A DNA stretch of 64,000 bases. Origin: Nitrospirota bacterium (lineage in GTDB: Bacteria > Nitrospirota > Thermodesulfovibrionia > Thermodesulfovibrionales > UBA1546). Positions 37,723 through 47,048 of this stretch are shown here, piece after piece. The stretch's first letter is position 1. The number at the start of each line of letters is the position of its first letter. The notes beneath the pieces are model-generated. The model had not been told where the DNA came from, searched no databases, and saw nothing but the letters and a program-made list of their open reading frames with translations. A program made the translations under genes and the position numbers. Location: contig JACQXE010000051.1 of NCBI GenBank assembly GCA_016208915.1, forward strand, positions 28,814-92,813. The letters are read 5' to 3'.

Positions 37723-40059
37723 ATGTCTGACAAAGCAGCGATAGTAAAAGAAGCTCAGAAGTACCTCGCAAGAGGCCAGATAGATAAGGCAATAGCAGAA
37801 TGGGAAAAATTAGGGAAAGAATTTCCCGATGCTACTATCCATAATACTATCGGAGACCTCTATCTGAAGAAAGGCGATAAGAATGCTGCTATAGATTCTT
37901 TTCATAAGGCAGCCCATTCTTTCAGAGATGAAGGTTTTTCATTAAAGGCGTTAGCTCTCTACAAGAAGATCTTAAATATCAATCCTTCCAATGCGAAGGC
38001 CCTATACGCTCTGGGGGAATTAAGCGAAGAGAAGGGGCTGGCAACAGACGCTATAAAATATTATCTTGCCTGCTCTGAGATCTATTCTAAAGAGAGGAAC
38101 AAGGATGCATTACTCCATACATATGACAAGATACTGAATCTCTCCCCGTCAAATATCCCATTAAGGATCAAGGTAGCGGAGCATTTTATAAAGGAAGGTT
38201 TAAATGTCGAGGCTGCAAAAGAATACACGCAGATAGCAAGGTTGTACGAAGATAAAGAGGATTTTGAAAATGCAGCAATCTATTTCGGAAAGGCGCATGA
38301 ATTTCAACCTGGCAATAAAGATGCATTGCTCGGACTGGGTTCTATCAGTGAAAAAACCGGCGACATTAAACAGTCATTAGAGTATATAAAACAGGCGGTT
38401 GCAATCTCACCTGAGGACGTTGATCTCTCCCTGAGATATGTAAATCTCCTGATAAGGCTGGGATCATTTGCTGATGCAATATCTTATGTTTCAAAGATAA
38501 TCGAAGCAGAGCCTTCGAATGTTGCAGCTAAAAAATTGAGGGGTGAGATATATCTCAAGGAAGGCAATAAACAGAAAGCATGGGAGGAATACAATACTGT
38601 AATTGATGAGATGGTCTTTGAAGAGAAGATAGATGAGGCTATAAGCACACTGATAATGTTCAAAGACACTGAACCTGTAGATACAAGGAAGAAACTGGTT
38701 TCTCTTTACAGACAAAAGGGAGATATGAAAGCTGCATTTGGTGAGCTGGTTTTTCTTGGGGATTACTTTGCCGGCTCAGAAAACAAGATGTTCAAAGAAG
38801 CGCTTAATTGCTATCAGGAGGCGCTGCAGATACATCCTGAAGATGCTGTAATTAAGGAAAAGGTTGCTGATATTGAGAAAGAATTTGGCGAGAAGCTCGA
38901 AGCCCCTAAGCCTGAAAAATCGGTTGAAGAATCAATCGCAGAAGCAGACATATTTCTCAGATACGGGCTTTATGATGAGGCGCGGGCGCTGCTTGAATCT
39001 CTGAAACTAATAGAACCTGAGAATACGGATGTGCATATGCGGCTCAAGACCTTATTTGTTGATACAGGTGATAAAGAGCAGGCAGTAACTGAATGTTTTG
39101 TCCTTGCAGAGATATACAGCAGGGCAGGGGATATTGAGAGGAAAGAAGCGTTTCTCAGTGAAGCATACGAGATAAGACCTGAAGATCCTAGGTTGCCTGA
39201 AAAAATGCCTATGAAACCTTCAAGGGAGTTTGTACCCGAAGGGGCAGAGGCAGAAGTACCCCACCTGAATTTTGAAGACTATAGCGAGGATATGGCAGAG
39301 GCAGAGTTCTATGTAAGACAGGGGCTGACTGAGGAGGCAAGGGTTATATATCAGAGGCTCCTGAAGCTTTTTCCTGAAAATGAAGAGATAAAACAGAAGC
39401 TGTCTTCGATAGAAATAGAAATGCCTGAAAGCGTTATTTTTGAGGAAGAGGCAGTAGAAAAAATCGGAAAAATAGCAGAAGAGACTTCTGAAAAGCCAAT
39501 AGAAGAGATCGTGGCTCATGAAGTGCTCGAGGCTCAGGAGTTTCAGGAACCAACACTTGAAAACGATGTCCTTGATATATTCGAGGAATTCAAAAAAGGA
39601 CTTGAGAAAGAACTGGGCACAGAGGATTCAGAGACACATTATAACCTTGGGATTGCTTATAAAGAGATGGGGCTGATAGATGATGCGATACACGAATTTC
39701 AGATTTCCAAGAATGATCCACAGAAATTTGTCCATTCAGCAAGCATGCTTGGAATATGTTATATGTCCAAAGGCTTGTTTACACTTGCAATTGATGCATT
39801 CAGCATTGCTCTTAAAAAGATAGAGAAAAAGGATGAGTCATACTGGGGTGTAACTTACGACCTTGCAGAGGCTTATGAAAAAAATGTTAACCGCAAGGAA
39901 GCGCTTACATTATATACCGGAGTTTACGGCTGGAATTCGAAGTTCAGAAATGTAGCTGAAAAGATTAATATGGTGAAGGAAATGATAAAAAAAGAGTCGG
40001 AATCCTCCGGCATGCATGAAAAACAGAAGATAAAAAAAGAAAGGGTTTCTTACTTATAA
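37723..40059 (+). CDS. Large TPR-repeat protein
   Basis: 778 aa made almost entirely of TPR units (for example AIAEWEKLGKEFPDATIHNT, IGDLYLKKGDKNAAIDSFHK), with an acidic linker around 590-640. No signal peptide, so cytoplasmic. Three nt separate it from the ExeA-like ATPase gene, so the two probably work together, perhaps in assembling a secretion or pilus-related envelope machine. A TTGACA lies about 33 nt upstream of the ATG and no Shine-Dalgarno is visible. Confidence 0.85.
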   Translation: MSDKAAIVKEAQKYLARGQIDKAIAEWEKLGKEFPDATIHNTIGDLYLKKGDKNAAIDSFHKAAHSFRDEGFSLKALALYKKILNINPSNAKALYALGELSEEKGLATDAIKYYLACSEIYSKERNKDALLHTYDKILNLSPSNIPLRIKVAEHFIKEGLNVEAAKEYTQIARLYEDKEDFENAAIYFGKAHEFQPGNKDALLGLGSISEKTGDIKQSLEYIKQAVAISPEDVDLSLRYVNLLIRLGSFADAISYVSKIIEAEPSNVAAKKLRGEIYLKEGNKQKAWEEYNTVIDEMVFEEKIDEAISTLIMFKDTEPVDTRKKLVSLYRQKGDMKAAFGELVFLGDYFAGSENKMFKEALNCYQEALQIHPEDAVIKEKVADIEKEFGEKLEAPKPEKSVEESIAEADIFLRYGLYDEARALLESLKLIEPENTDVHMRLKTLFVDTGDKEQAVTECFVLAEIYSRAGDIERKEAFLSEAYEIRPEDPRLPEKMPMKPSREFVPEGAEAEVPHLNFEDYSEDMAEAEFYVRQGLTEEARVIYQRLLKLFPENEEIKQKLSSIEIEMPESVIFEEEAVEKIGKIAEETSEKPIEEIVAHEVLEAQEFQEPTLENDVLDIFEEFKKGLEKELGTEDSETHYNLGIAYKEMGLIDDAIHEFQISKNDPQKFVHSASMLGICYMSKGLFTLAIDAFSIALKKIEKKDESYWGVTYDLAEAYEKNVNRKEALTLYTGVYGWNSKFRNVAEKINMVKEMIKKESESSGMHEKQKIKKERVSYL

Positions 40060-40062
40060 CAA

Positions 40063-40881
40063 ATGGACTATCTCGAGTTTTACAACTTGAAAGAACAGCC
40101 CTTCTCTAATGTTGTTGATAACAGGTTTTATTATAAGGGGACGCAGCATTCAGAAGCACTGGTAAGGCTCAAATATGCCATAGACACCAAAAAGGGACTT
40201 GCAGTTGTTATCGGTGACATAGGCACAGGCAAGACTACGCTTGCGCGCAGGCTGCTTGAAGAACTCGACGAAAGCGCTTATGAGGCAATTCTCCTTGTTG
40301 TGATTCATTCAGCAGTAAGCGCTGATTGGCTTCTGAAAAAACTTTCCATACAGCTTGGTGTAACAGATGTAAAAGAGGACAAGATTGAACTTCTCAGTCA
40401 GATATACAAGAGGCTCTTTGAACTAAGCGAACATGGTAGGACAGCAGTCATCATTATTGATGAGGTTCAGATGTTGCGGTCAAAAGAGATAATGGAGGAA
40501 TTTCGAGGGCTGCTTAATATGGAGATGGCTGAGGGTAAGATGGTTAATTTCATATTTGTGGGATTGCCTGAACTCGACAACGTACTGGCACTCGATGAAC
40601 CTCTCAAACAGAGGGTAGCGGTAAAAATAACGCTAAGAGCTCTGTCCGAAGAGAATACCAAGGCGTATATAACCCATAGGCTGCAGGTTGCAGGTAGCCC
40701 CAGGAATCTATTCACTGATGGAGCAATGAAGGCTATTTTTAAATACTCTAATGGGGTACCCCGACTGATTAATACTATATGTGACAATGCCCTTCTCGAT
40801 GGATATCTTTTCAAGACAAACGCGATAGATGAAACAATTATAAAGTCTGTTGCTGTTGACCTTGGCCTGAATGGTGAATAA
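40063..40881 (+). CDS. ExeA/GspA-like AAA ATPase
   Basis: 272 aa. Begins MDYLEFYNLKEQPFSNVVDN, the usual start of ExeA-type ATPases. Walker A is VVIGDIGTGKTTLARRLL and Walker B is AVIIIDEVQML; LKQRVAVKITLRALS and NGVPRLINTICDNALL follow. No C-terminal peptidoglycan-binding domain or membrane helix, unlike full-length ExeA. It partners the preceding TPR gene. The last 44 nt overlap the convergent lipoprotein gene. Confidence 0.88.
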   Translation: MDYLEFYNLKEQPFSNVVDNRFYYKGTQHSEALVRLKYAIDTKKGLAVVIGDIGTGKTTLARRLLEELDESAYEAILLVVIHSAVSADWLLKKLSIQLGVTDVKEDKIELLSQIYKRLFELSEHGRTAVIIIDEVQMLRSKEIMEEFRGLLNMEMAEGKMVNFIFVGLPELDNVLALDEPLKQRVAVKITLRALSEENTKAYITHRLQVAGSPRNLFTDGAMKAIFKYSNGVPRLINTICDNALLDGYLFKTNAIDETIIKSVAVDLGLNGE

Positions 40882-41509
40882 AGTTGATATTCTTAATCTG
40901 AAGCCTAACAATATATCTTGATAGTTCTATCTTCATCTTGGAGGGATACCAGAATTTTCCTTTGCTCATGGGTTCCTCATAAGTAATCCTTAGTTGTCGG
41001 CCATCGTCGATCTCGATTGTCTGGGATACTGGAAGCATTGTTTCTTTGTCTATCAGAATCTCCTGGTATGAATTTGTGAGCCGGTATGTCTTATTTTGTC
41101 TCTCAACATCATAGTTTTTTATCCGCCACCAGAGAATGCTGTTTCTCAGGCCATCAACGAGGATTATGCTTTTGTTTCTGCTCATCTCAGGACTGCTTTT
41201 TATCACACCTTCGGATTCTGCCACTTCTGCTACGAGCAATCCAAACGAATAAATCCTCAGCTCAAGTGTATTATCCGTGAGTTTCAGCGCAGCATCTCCT
41301 GTTATTGTGCTCTCATCCCTTTCAAACTCTACAGAGAATGTTGTCTCAACGCTCTCTATGATGCCCCGTTCAGCAATAACCTGCCTGACATCAATGCCTG
41401 TGTAATCAGGCAGAGCAGCTCTCTTTGGTGTGCATGAGACAACAGCAAGTAGCAAGTAGCAAGCAGCAAGCAGCAAGAATAAATTTTTTAACTTCTGACT
41501 ATATTCCAA
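40838..41509 (-). CDS. DUF4292-like outer-membrane lipoprotein
   Basis: About 223 aa. A signal peptide ends in LLLAVVSC with the lipidated Cys; the mature part is beta-rich (ERDESTITGDAALKLTDNTLELRIY, then SKGKFWYPSKMKIELS), like LolB/DUF4292 lipoproteins. There is no ATG: TTG codons at 41530, 41518 and 41509 are possible, and the last has GAGG about 12 nt upstream. Part of the signal peptide is encoded by a 7-nt-period repeat. It overlaps the end of radA upstream and the ATPase gene downstream. Confidence 0.72.
   Translation of the reverse strand: MEYSQKLKNLFLLLAACYLLLAVVSCTPKRAALPDYTGIDVRQVIAERGIIESVETTFSVEFERDESTITGDAALKLTDNTLELRIYSFGLLVAEVAESEGVIKSSPEMSRNKSIILVDGLRNSILWWRIKNYDVERQNKTYRLTNSYQEILIDKETMLPVSQTIEIDDGRQLRITYEEPMSKGKFWYPSKMKIELSRYIVRLQIKNINFIHHSGQGQQQQTL
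41444..41478. repeat. Heptanucleotide tandem repeat in a signal-peptide region
   Basis: Units AGCAAGT, AGCAAGT, AGCAAGC, AGCAAGC, AGCAAGA. On the minus strand they encode the hydrophobic core of the lipoprotein signal peptide (LFLLLAACYLLLA). Confidence 0.8.
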
Positions 41510-42851
41510 TACGTTCAAGCGCCTCTTCAATATTATTTACCCCTATTATTTCGAGCCCAAAAGAATCTTTCAGCCTTTCCTGATTGTTTCCGGACATCAC
41601 TGCAGTCCTGAACCCTATCTTTGCAGCTTCTTTAATCCTTTGCTCTGCATATGCAACTGCCCTTATCTCGCCAGAAAGTCCAATCTCGCCAAACATGAAA
41701 ATCTTCGGATCTATAGGAATCTCTTTTAGAGATGATGCTATTGTCATTACAATCCCGAGGTCTATTGCAGGTTCAACTATCCTCAGGCCGCCGACAACAT
41801 TTATAAATATGTCCATACCTCCGAGATGAAGTCCTGCTTTTTTTTCAAGGACAGCGACAAGAAGGTTTACTCTGTTGAAATCAACACCTATGCTTGTTCT
41901 CCTCGGCATTCCGAATGTTGTTGGAGAAACAAGCGCCTGAAGCTCAACCATTAAAGGACGGGTCCCTTCCATGCTTGCAATCACTGTGGAGCCGGATACA
42001 TTCAACGGCCTTTGTGCGAGGAATAATTCAGAGGGGTTCTCTATTTCAACCAGACCGGCATCTGTCATCTCAAAAACGCCTATCTCGTTCGTTGACCCAA
42101 AACGGTTTTTTACAGTCCTCAGTATCCTGTACGGCTGTCCCCTGTCGCCTTCAAAATAAAGGACTGTATCAACAATATGCTCAAGCACACGGGGGCCTGC
42201 AATCGCTCCCTCTTTTGTTACATGGCCTACAATGAATACAGGTATTGCAGATCTTTTGGCAAAAAACATCAGCCTTGCTGCACATTCTCTAACTTGACTG
42301 ACAGAACCGGGGGCTGAAAGTATATCATCATTGTACATTGTCTGGATTGAGTCAATGACAATTGTGTCGGGGTTCATCTTTGATGCTGTATCAATAATCC
42401 CTTCCAGCGAAGTTTCGGCAAGAAGTACTATCCTGTCAGAATTTATTGAGAGACGCTCTGCCCGCAGCTTTATCTGTTCAGGTGACTCCTCTCCTGACAC
42501 ATAAAGTACAGTATTTTGTTTTTTCGAAAGTCCTGATATTGCTTGCATGAGGATAGTTGACTTCCCTATTCCAGGATCCCCTCCGACAAGTATAACAGAG
42601 CCTTCAACAATGCCGCCGCCAAGCACCCTGTCGAGTTCTTTAATCCCGGTCTTTGTCCTTTTTTCCCTGCCGCTTGTGATTGTATTCAGGGGCTGAGGCT
42701 CTGTTTTCCCTGCAGGTATTCCCCTTGGCCTGCTCTCTTTTTTCTCTTCAACTATGGTGTTCCATTCGCCGCAGTCAGGGCATTTACCCACCCATTTGGG
42801 ACTGACATAACCGCAAGCCTGGCACTGAAAAAAGGTTTTTATCTTAGCCAT
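41499..42851 (-). CDS. radA: DNA repair protein RadA
   Basis: RecA-related branch-migration helicase for recombination. N-terminal zinc finger CQACGYVSPKWVGKCPDC, Walker A GGDPGIGKSTILMQ, the RadA-specific VKNRFGSTNEIGVFEM and a C-terminal Lon-like domain (GGLRIVEPAIDLGIVMTIAS). 450 aa, full length. A strong promoter ends 8 nt before the ATG and no Shine-Dalgarno is present, suggesting a leaderless message. Confidence 0.97.
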   Translation of the reverse strand: MAKIKTFFQCQACGYVSPKWVGKCPDCGEWNTIVEEKKESRPRGIPAGKTEPQPLNTITSGREKRTKTGIKELDRVLGGGIVEGSVILVGGDPGIGKSTILMQAISGLSKKQNTVLYVSGEESPEQIKLRAERLSINSDRIVLLAETSLEGIIDTASKMNPDTIVIDSIQTMYNDDILSAPGSVSQVRECAARLMFFAKRSAIPVFIVGHVTKEGAIAGPRVLEHIVDTVLYFEGDRGQPYRILRTVKNRFGSTNEIGVFEMTDAGLVEIENPSELFLAQRPLNVSGSTVIASMEGTRPLMVELQALVSPTTFGMPRRTSIGVDFNRVNLLVAVLEKKAGLHLGGMDIFINVVGGLRIVEPAIDLGIVMTIASSLKEIPIDPKIFMFGEIGLSGEIRAVAYAEQRIKEAAKIGFRTAVMSGNNQERLKDSFGLEIIGVNNIEEALERIGI

Positions 42852-42859
42852 ATTTTTGC

Positions 42860-42889
42860 ATTATACCCATGCTTTTAAAAAATTGACAA
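42860..42889 (-). promoter_or_regulatory. Sigma-70 promoter of radA (leaderless arrangement)
   Basis: On the minus strand TTGTCA, 18 nt, perfect TATAAT, then 8 nt to the ATG. Any 5' leader would be 0-2 nt. Confidence 0.65.
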
Positions 42890-42993
42890 GGGGCGAATTA
42901 AATTTTTGTTTATCAAGGATTGCAGGAGGATATTCAAAAAGCCCGATATAAATTTTATATCGTATGAAATATTGTAAACGGCTTTTGTAGCTT

Positions 42994-44643
42994 TCAGTAT
43001 GCAGATATCTGATTTTTGTTGCTTTTCTTTTCGTCAAGAACCGTGGTCGCTTCAAGGAGGAGATGCATTGTGTCAACAGTTACATTTATATCATTGGTAG
43101 TCTCGCCGTGAATTATGCAGAACCGACCATCCTCCCATCTTATTAGCTCAAAGAAGGCTTCAGGACCCTTTAAATCCCCTGCTGATACATAAACTATTTT
43201 ACCGTTTAGGAGATAGAGCGTGCCGTTTTCTTTCCCCTTTGTTATCTCGACCTTTGCTGTTTTTAGCCCGAGGCTTAGTATCTGGACTATGTCTGTAAGA
43301 GTAAACTCTTCAAGGCTTCCAACAAGTCCTCTCGTCTCTTCATGCGGATAAGTCGGCGGAGTCTCAAAAAGAAGATTTTTGATCTTGACTGTAAGCTTAT
43401 TCAGATTCAGTGGCTTCAGAATATAATCAACATTGCCGTTAAAGTGGCTAATATGGTCTTTGTCAGATGTAATAAAGAGGAAACGGTGAGGAATAGCTGT
43501 TCTTATCTTCTGTACAGCATTGTAGAACCTTACGAAGGCATCAGGTTCGAGCGACTCTACGTCTGCTATTATGAGGTCAGGACTTTTCTGGCGTATGTAT
43601 CCCATAGCATCTATGCTGCTTGTAACGTGTGCTATTTCCATCTCATTTCCTGTGGCGCTCAGCTTTATGAGTGCTGCAATATTATTTTCCCGCTCAAAGA
43701 TAAGGATATTCTTTTTAATTGCTGTTTCTGAAGGCTCCTCCTTGATTACGGAGAGAAATACCTCTACGACCTCAGGATCAAATTGTGTCCCTGCATGCTT
43801 TACTATTTCCTGAATGACCTTTTCTCTTGAAATGGCCTTTCTATAAGGCCTGTCTGTTGTCATGGCATAATAGGCATCTGTTATGCTGAGTATGCGCGCT
43901 CCAATCGAAATCTCCCTCGCCTTCAGCCCCATGGGATATCCTTTCCCGTCATATCGTTCATGATGCTGGCTTATGATAGAATCGAGATTCCATGGAAACT
44001 TTACCTGTCTTAATATCTGCATTGTATGAATTGGGTGTTCCTTTATCGGTGTCAGTTCGCTCTGATTTAATCTCTGTGTCCCCTCTAATATCTGCCTCTC
44101 GATTCCCACCATTCCCAAATCTCTTAGAAGCGCTGCCATGCGGATTGATTCTGCAAGACTTTCATCAAGCCCCATCCTGAAGGCTATCTTGAAGGAAAGC
44201 TCTGCCACAAAATGGTCATTATTGAAGAAATACATGTCATGCACATCGAATATCTGAAGGAGACGGTCTGCTAAAGAATACGAAAAGTTTTTCAGTTCTG
44301 TCAGCTCCCGCGAGAGCTTGCATTCAGTCGTTATGTAATTATGAACAAGATTTAGAAAATCCTGCGTGTTGATAGAAAAATCTTTGTCCTTTTCAGAGAA
44401 AGGAGCTATGAATAAAGTGTTAACCCCGGGCTTTATTTTTTCTACCAATATCTTGAACTCCGAGCTTTCTATCCCTTCTATATCATGAGAGGCAAAAACT
44501 ATTCCTATATCTTCCTTTTGCAGGATATTAAGGGATTCAAGCGGATTTGCAGTCTCGAATATTGGGCATTCCTCATTTTTCAGCAGGTTGCTAAGGAACT
44601 TATGATGCCTGTTAAAGATTAAAATACCCTTTGGCTTACTCAT
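42994..44643 (-). CDS. HD-GYP-like regulator with degenerate HD, REC-like and DUF4388 domains
   Basis: 549 aa. A REC-like N terminus (about 1-100) is followed by an HD-GYP domain (about 125-300) whose GYP motif is intact (SQHHERYDGKGYPMGL), but the metal-binding HD reads AALLRDLGMVG: His is replaced by Arg. A second REC-like domain (about 310-420, phospho-Asp region LIIADVESLEP) and a C-terminal DUF4388 domain (about 430-520) follow. Loss of the HD histidine suggests weak or no c-di-GMP hydrolysis and a sensor role. A TTGACA promoter ends 6 nt before the ATG. Confidence 0.85.
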   Translation of the reverse strand: MSKPKGILIFNRHHKFLSNLLKNEECPIFETANPLESLNILQKEDIGIVFASHDIEGIESSEFKILVEKIKPGVNTLFIAPFSEKDKDFSINTQDFLNLVHNYITTECKLSRELTELKNFSYSLADRLLQIFDVHDMYFFNNDHFVAELSFKIAFRMGLDESLAESIRMAALLRDLGMVGIERQILEGTQRLNQSELTPIKEHPIHTMQILRQVKFPWNLDSIISQHHERYDGKGYPMGLKAREISIGARILSITDAYYAMTTDRPYRKAISREKVIQEIVKHAGTQFDPEVVEVFLSVIKEEPSETAIKKNILIFERENNIAALIKLSATGNEMEIAHVTSSIDAMGYIRQKSPDLIIADVESLEPDAFVRFYNAVQKIRTAIPHRFLFITSDKDHISHFNGNVDYILKPLNLNKLTVKIKNLLFETPPTYPHEETRGLVGSLEEFTLTDIVQILSLGLKTAKVEITKGKENGTLYLLNGKIVYVSAGDLKGPEAFFELIRWEDGRFCIIHGETTNDINVTVDTMHLLLEATTVLDEKKSNKNQISAY

Positions 44644-44649
44644 AGTTTA

Positions 44650-44678
44650 AATTTACTATAACCATATAGGTATGTCAA
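44650..44678 (-). promoter_or_regulatory. Sigma-70-like promoter of HD-GYP gene (leaderless arrangement)
   Basis: On the minus strand TTGACA, 17 nt, TAAATT, then 6 nt to the ATG, no Shine-Dalgarno. Confidence 0.5.
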
Positions 44679-44726
44679 TAATAAAGGGTTATCCGTTGTT
44701 GAGATGATCGGGAGAGGGCAGCAAAA

Positions 44727-45608
44727 CTATTTTGTAATCTCTGTGCCTATCCCCTCGTTTGTGAATATCTCAAGAAGTATGCAGTGTGATATGCGGCCAT
44801 CAACTATATGTGTTTTGACAACGCCGATTTCGAGTGCTGTTTCACAGGCATTTACCTTTGGTATCATGCCTCCTGATATGGTGCTATTGGAGATCAATTT
44901 TTTAATATTATTTTTTTTGAGTGTTGAGATGGTATTGTCTTTTTTGTCTTTTATGCCGGGCACATCTGTAAGCAGTATGAGTTTTTCTGCTTTGAGTTTC
45001 GAGGCTATGGCAGATGCAACATGGTCGGCATTTATATTCAGGGTTTCTCCGGTCTGCCCTATCCCTATAGGCGATATAACGGGGATGAATCCCTCTTTTT
45101 CAAGGCTTTCGATTACCTGCGAATTTATATCAGTCACCTCGCCTACCAGTCCAAGGTCGATTATTTCTTCTGTGCCTGCCTCTGGAGAGGTCTTTTTTAT
45201 AATCTTTTTTTTGGCCTTGATCAGTTCTCCATCTTTTCCGCTTAAGCCAATAGCCTTTCCGCCGTGTTTGTTTATTAATGAGACTATTTCTTTATTTACA
45301 AGTCCTCCGAGCACCATCTCGACAATATCCATGGTTTCTTTGTCTGTGACACGCTGGCCCTGAATAAAAGTCGGCTTCTTACCCATCTTTTCCATAGTGG
45401 AACTTATCTTGGGCCCTCCGCCGTGGACAACTACAGGACGGATGCCTATAAAACTGAGAAGCGCTATATCCTGTGCAAAGGCATCTTTCAGATGTTCCTC
45501 TACCTGTGCAGCGCCTCCGTATTTTATGACAAAAGTCTTTCCAGAAAAATTCCGAATATATGGCAACGCCTCGATTAAGATATTCGCCTTTGTGATAATG
45601 TCTTTCAT
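44727..45608 (-). CDS. argB: Acetylglutamate kinase
   Basis: Phosphorylates N-acetylglutamate in arginine synthesis. Amino-acid-kinase motifs KTFVIKYGGAAQ, PVVVHGGGPKIS, GKAIGLSGKDG and LILLTDVPGIKD are intact. 293 aa, normal. The ATG follows GAGGTCACT. No other arginine gene is nearby; P-element D separates it from the FmdE-like gene upstream. Confidence 0.96.
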   Translation of the reverse strand: MKDIITKANILIEALPYIRNFSGKTFVIKYGGAAQVEEHLKDAFAQDIALLSFIGIRPVVVHGGGPKISSTMEKMGKKPTFIQGQRVTDKETMDIVEMVLGGLVNKEIVSLINKHGGKAIGLSGKDGELIKAKKKIIKKTSPEAGTEEIIDLGLVGEVTDINSQVIESLEKEGFIPVISPIGIGQTGETLNINADHVASAIASKLKAEKLILLTDVPGIKDKKDNTISTLKKNNIKKLISNSTISGGMIPKVNACETALEIGVVKTHIVDGRISHCILLEIFTNEGIGTEITK

Positions 45609-45636
45609 AGTGACCTCATTAAATTAATTTTTATAT

Positions 45637-45762
45637 GAGATGAGATATACCCTTGAGCGGCATTATTTTGCCGATATTCTGACAGTACGAATAAGATAAT
45701 CGAGAGGCAAAATACCTCGGAGGGCAAAGCCCGAGAATGAGTGAAAGGGTATCTCTCATCTC
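45637..45762 (-). repeat. P-element copy D
   Basis: P1 arms GAGATGAGATATACCCTT (45637-45654) and 45745-45762. Read on the minus strand, P2 is CTCGGGC-TTT-GCCCTCCGAG, a paired replacement of the CGGTCG/CGACC form; P3 is TATTTTGCC/GGCAAAATA. It begins at the stop codon of the FmdE-like gene. Confidence 0.8.
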
Positions 45763-46345
45763 AATGTTCTCCCTTAAAACACGGGATACACACCATCTTC
45801 CCATCTTTTACCCTCAATCGCGTTTCCATTACATCCTCCTTACATATCTCACATCTTATGCTCGGATATATCTTTGCCTCTTCTGGCAATGGCACTTTCA
45901 CATATTCTATCTTAAACAGATCCTTATCTTTTGCCTTCAGGATAGAATCAATCTTCTTCGTCTTTCTCTGATGAATAGCCTTCAAGACTGTCTTTGAGCG
46001 GTTGCCTCGCATATAACTTTTCCACATTTCTTTTTCCTTCTCTATTTCATGAGGAGGTGTCCAGTCAATCGAGATTCTCAATGCCTTTGCTATGGGCCTT
46101 TTAATGAATGTATAAACCTGTTTACCATAGTCATTAAATATCAGATTCCCTTTGCCAAAGGTGCAGCCTGTCATAACCTGCACAGCATCAACAGCGCAGG
46201 AATTATTCTCAACTATGGCAACGATCTCTTCATCTTTTGCCCTTTTCCCAAGATTTTTCAGAGCAAAAACAGAAACCCTATAACCCAAGACAAGCCCGGG
46301 ACATATGTGGCCGTGAAACTTAACAACCTCATCAAGCTTTTTCAT
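45761..46345 (-). CDS. FmdE family protein with C-terminal zinc ribbon
   Basis: 194 aa. The FmdE domain carries FHGHICPGLVLGYR, then NNSCAVDAVQVMTGCTFGKGN, with conserved His/Cys for metal binding. A C-terminal ribbon (CEICKEDVMETRL...CIPC) completes it. FmdE is named after formylmethanofuran dehydrogenase operons but occurs widely in anaerobes without methanogenesis; its role is unknown. TATAAA lies 8 nt before the ATG, again a near-leaderless layout. Confidence 0.9.
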   Translation of the reverse strand: MKKLDEVVKFHGHICPGLVLGYRVSVFALKNLGKRAKDEEIVAIVENNSCAVDAVQVMTGCTFGKGNLIFNDYGKQVYTFIKRPIAKALRISIDWTPPHEIEKEKEMWKSYMRGNRSKTVLKAIHQRKTKKIDSILKAKDKDLFKIEYVKVPLPEEAKIYPSIRCEICKEDVMETRLRVKDGKMVCIPCFKGEH

Positions 46346-46401
46346 AGATGGATTTTATACTAAAAAAGAAAATTTTGGTAGACAAGAGGTCTCAATTTGT
46401 A

Positions 46402-46920
46402 TTATTTTTCTTTGTAATATTCAGGATAAAGTTTTTTTGCGCATTCAGGGCAAATGCCATGACTGAAGTCAACTTCAGAATGCTCACTAATGTATGCTTC
46501 AACTTGATTCCAGTATCCTTTGTCATCACGGATCTTTTTGCATGATGCACAAATAGGCAATATGCCGCTTAATGTTTTTATCTTACTGATTGCATCCTGA
46601 AGTTCTTGAACAAGCTTTCTCTGATCCTTTTCTGATTGCTTGATAGTATTGAAAAGAGGAGATATCCATACTACTCCAGTCAGCATCAGTATAGATGTTA
46701 TAAGACCTATCAATTCAAATAATAGATTAGGAGGACTGAATTTATCACCAAAAACAAGGCTTAATAATGAAAAAATACGACGCACTCCCATAAGAAAAAT
46801 TGATATTGAAATCAAAATCCACGCTATACGCCCTCCGGTAACTCTTATTAATCTTAGGGCGAGAAATACAGTTAAAAGTTGAATCAGAACAGATAACCCA
46901 ATAATAAATCCTATTAACAT
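46402..46920 (-). CDS. Membrane protein with C-terminal Cys-rich 'LPICASCKKIRDD' domain
   Basis: 172 aa. Two to three N-terminal membrane helices (MLIGFIIGLSVLIQLLTVFL...), a short coiled coil (SEKDQRKLVQELQDAISKIK) and a C-terminal module LPICASCKKIRDDKGYWNQ...CPECAKKLYP, likely a zinc site. This module is often appended to PAS or receiver proteins in related bacteria; here it follows a bare membrane anchor. Probably a signalling fragment or novel sensor; function unknown. GAGAGAGAC precedes the ATG. Confidence 0.7.
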   Translation of the reverse strand: MLIGFIIGLSVLIQLLTVFLALRLIRVTGGRIAWILISISIFLMGVRRIFSLLSLVFGDKFSPPNLLFELIGLITSILMLTGVVWISPLFNTIKQSEKDQRKLVQELQDAISKIKTLSGILPICASCKKIRDDKGYWNQVEAYISEHSEVDFSHGICPECAKKLYPEYYKEK

Positions 46921-47048
46921 GTCTCTCTCTTTATCGGCTTTTAGTTGCTATTTGTACTATACAAATGAAGCATACACCTTTTTGGAGGAGCTGTAAATTG
47001 CTTTGTTCAGAAAGAATCTATTATTTCTCTTACCAGTACCCTATTGTA

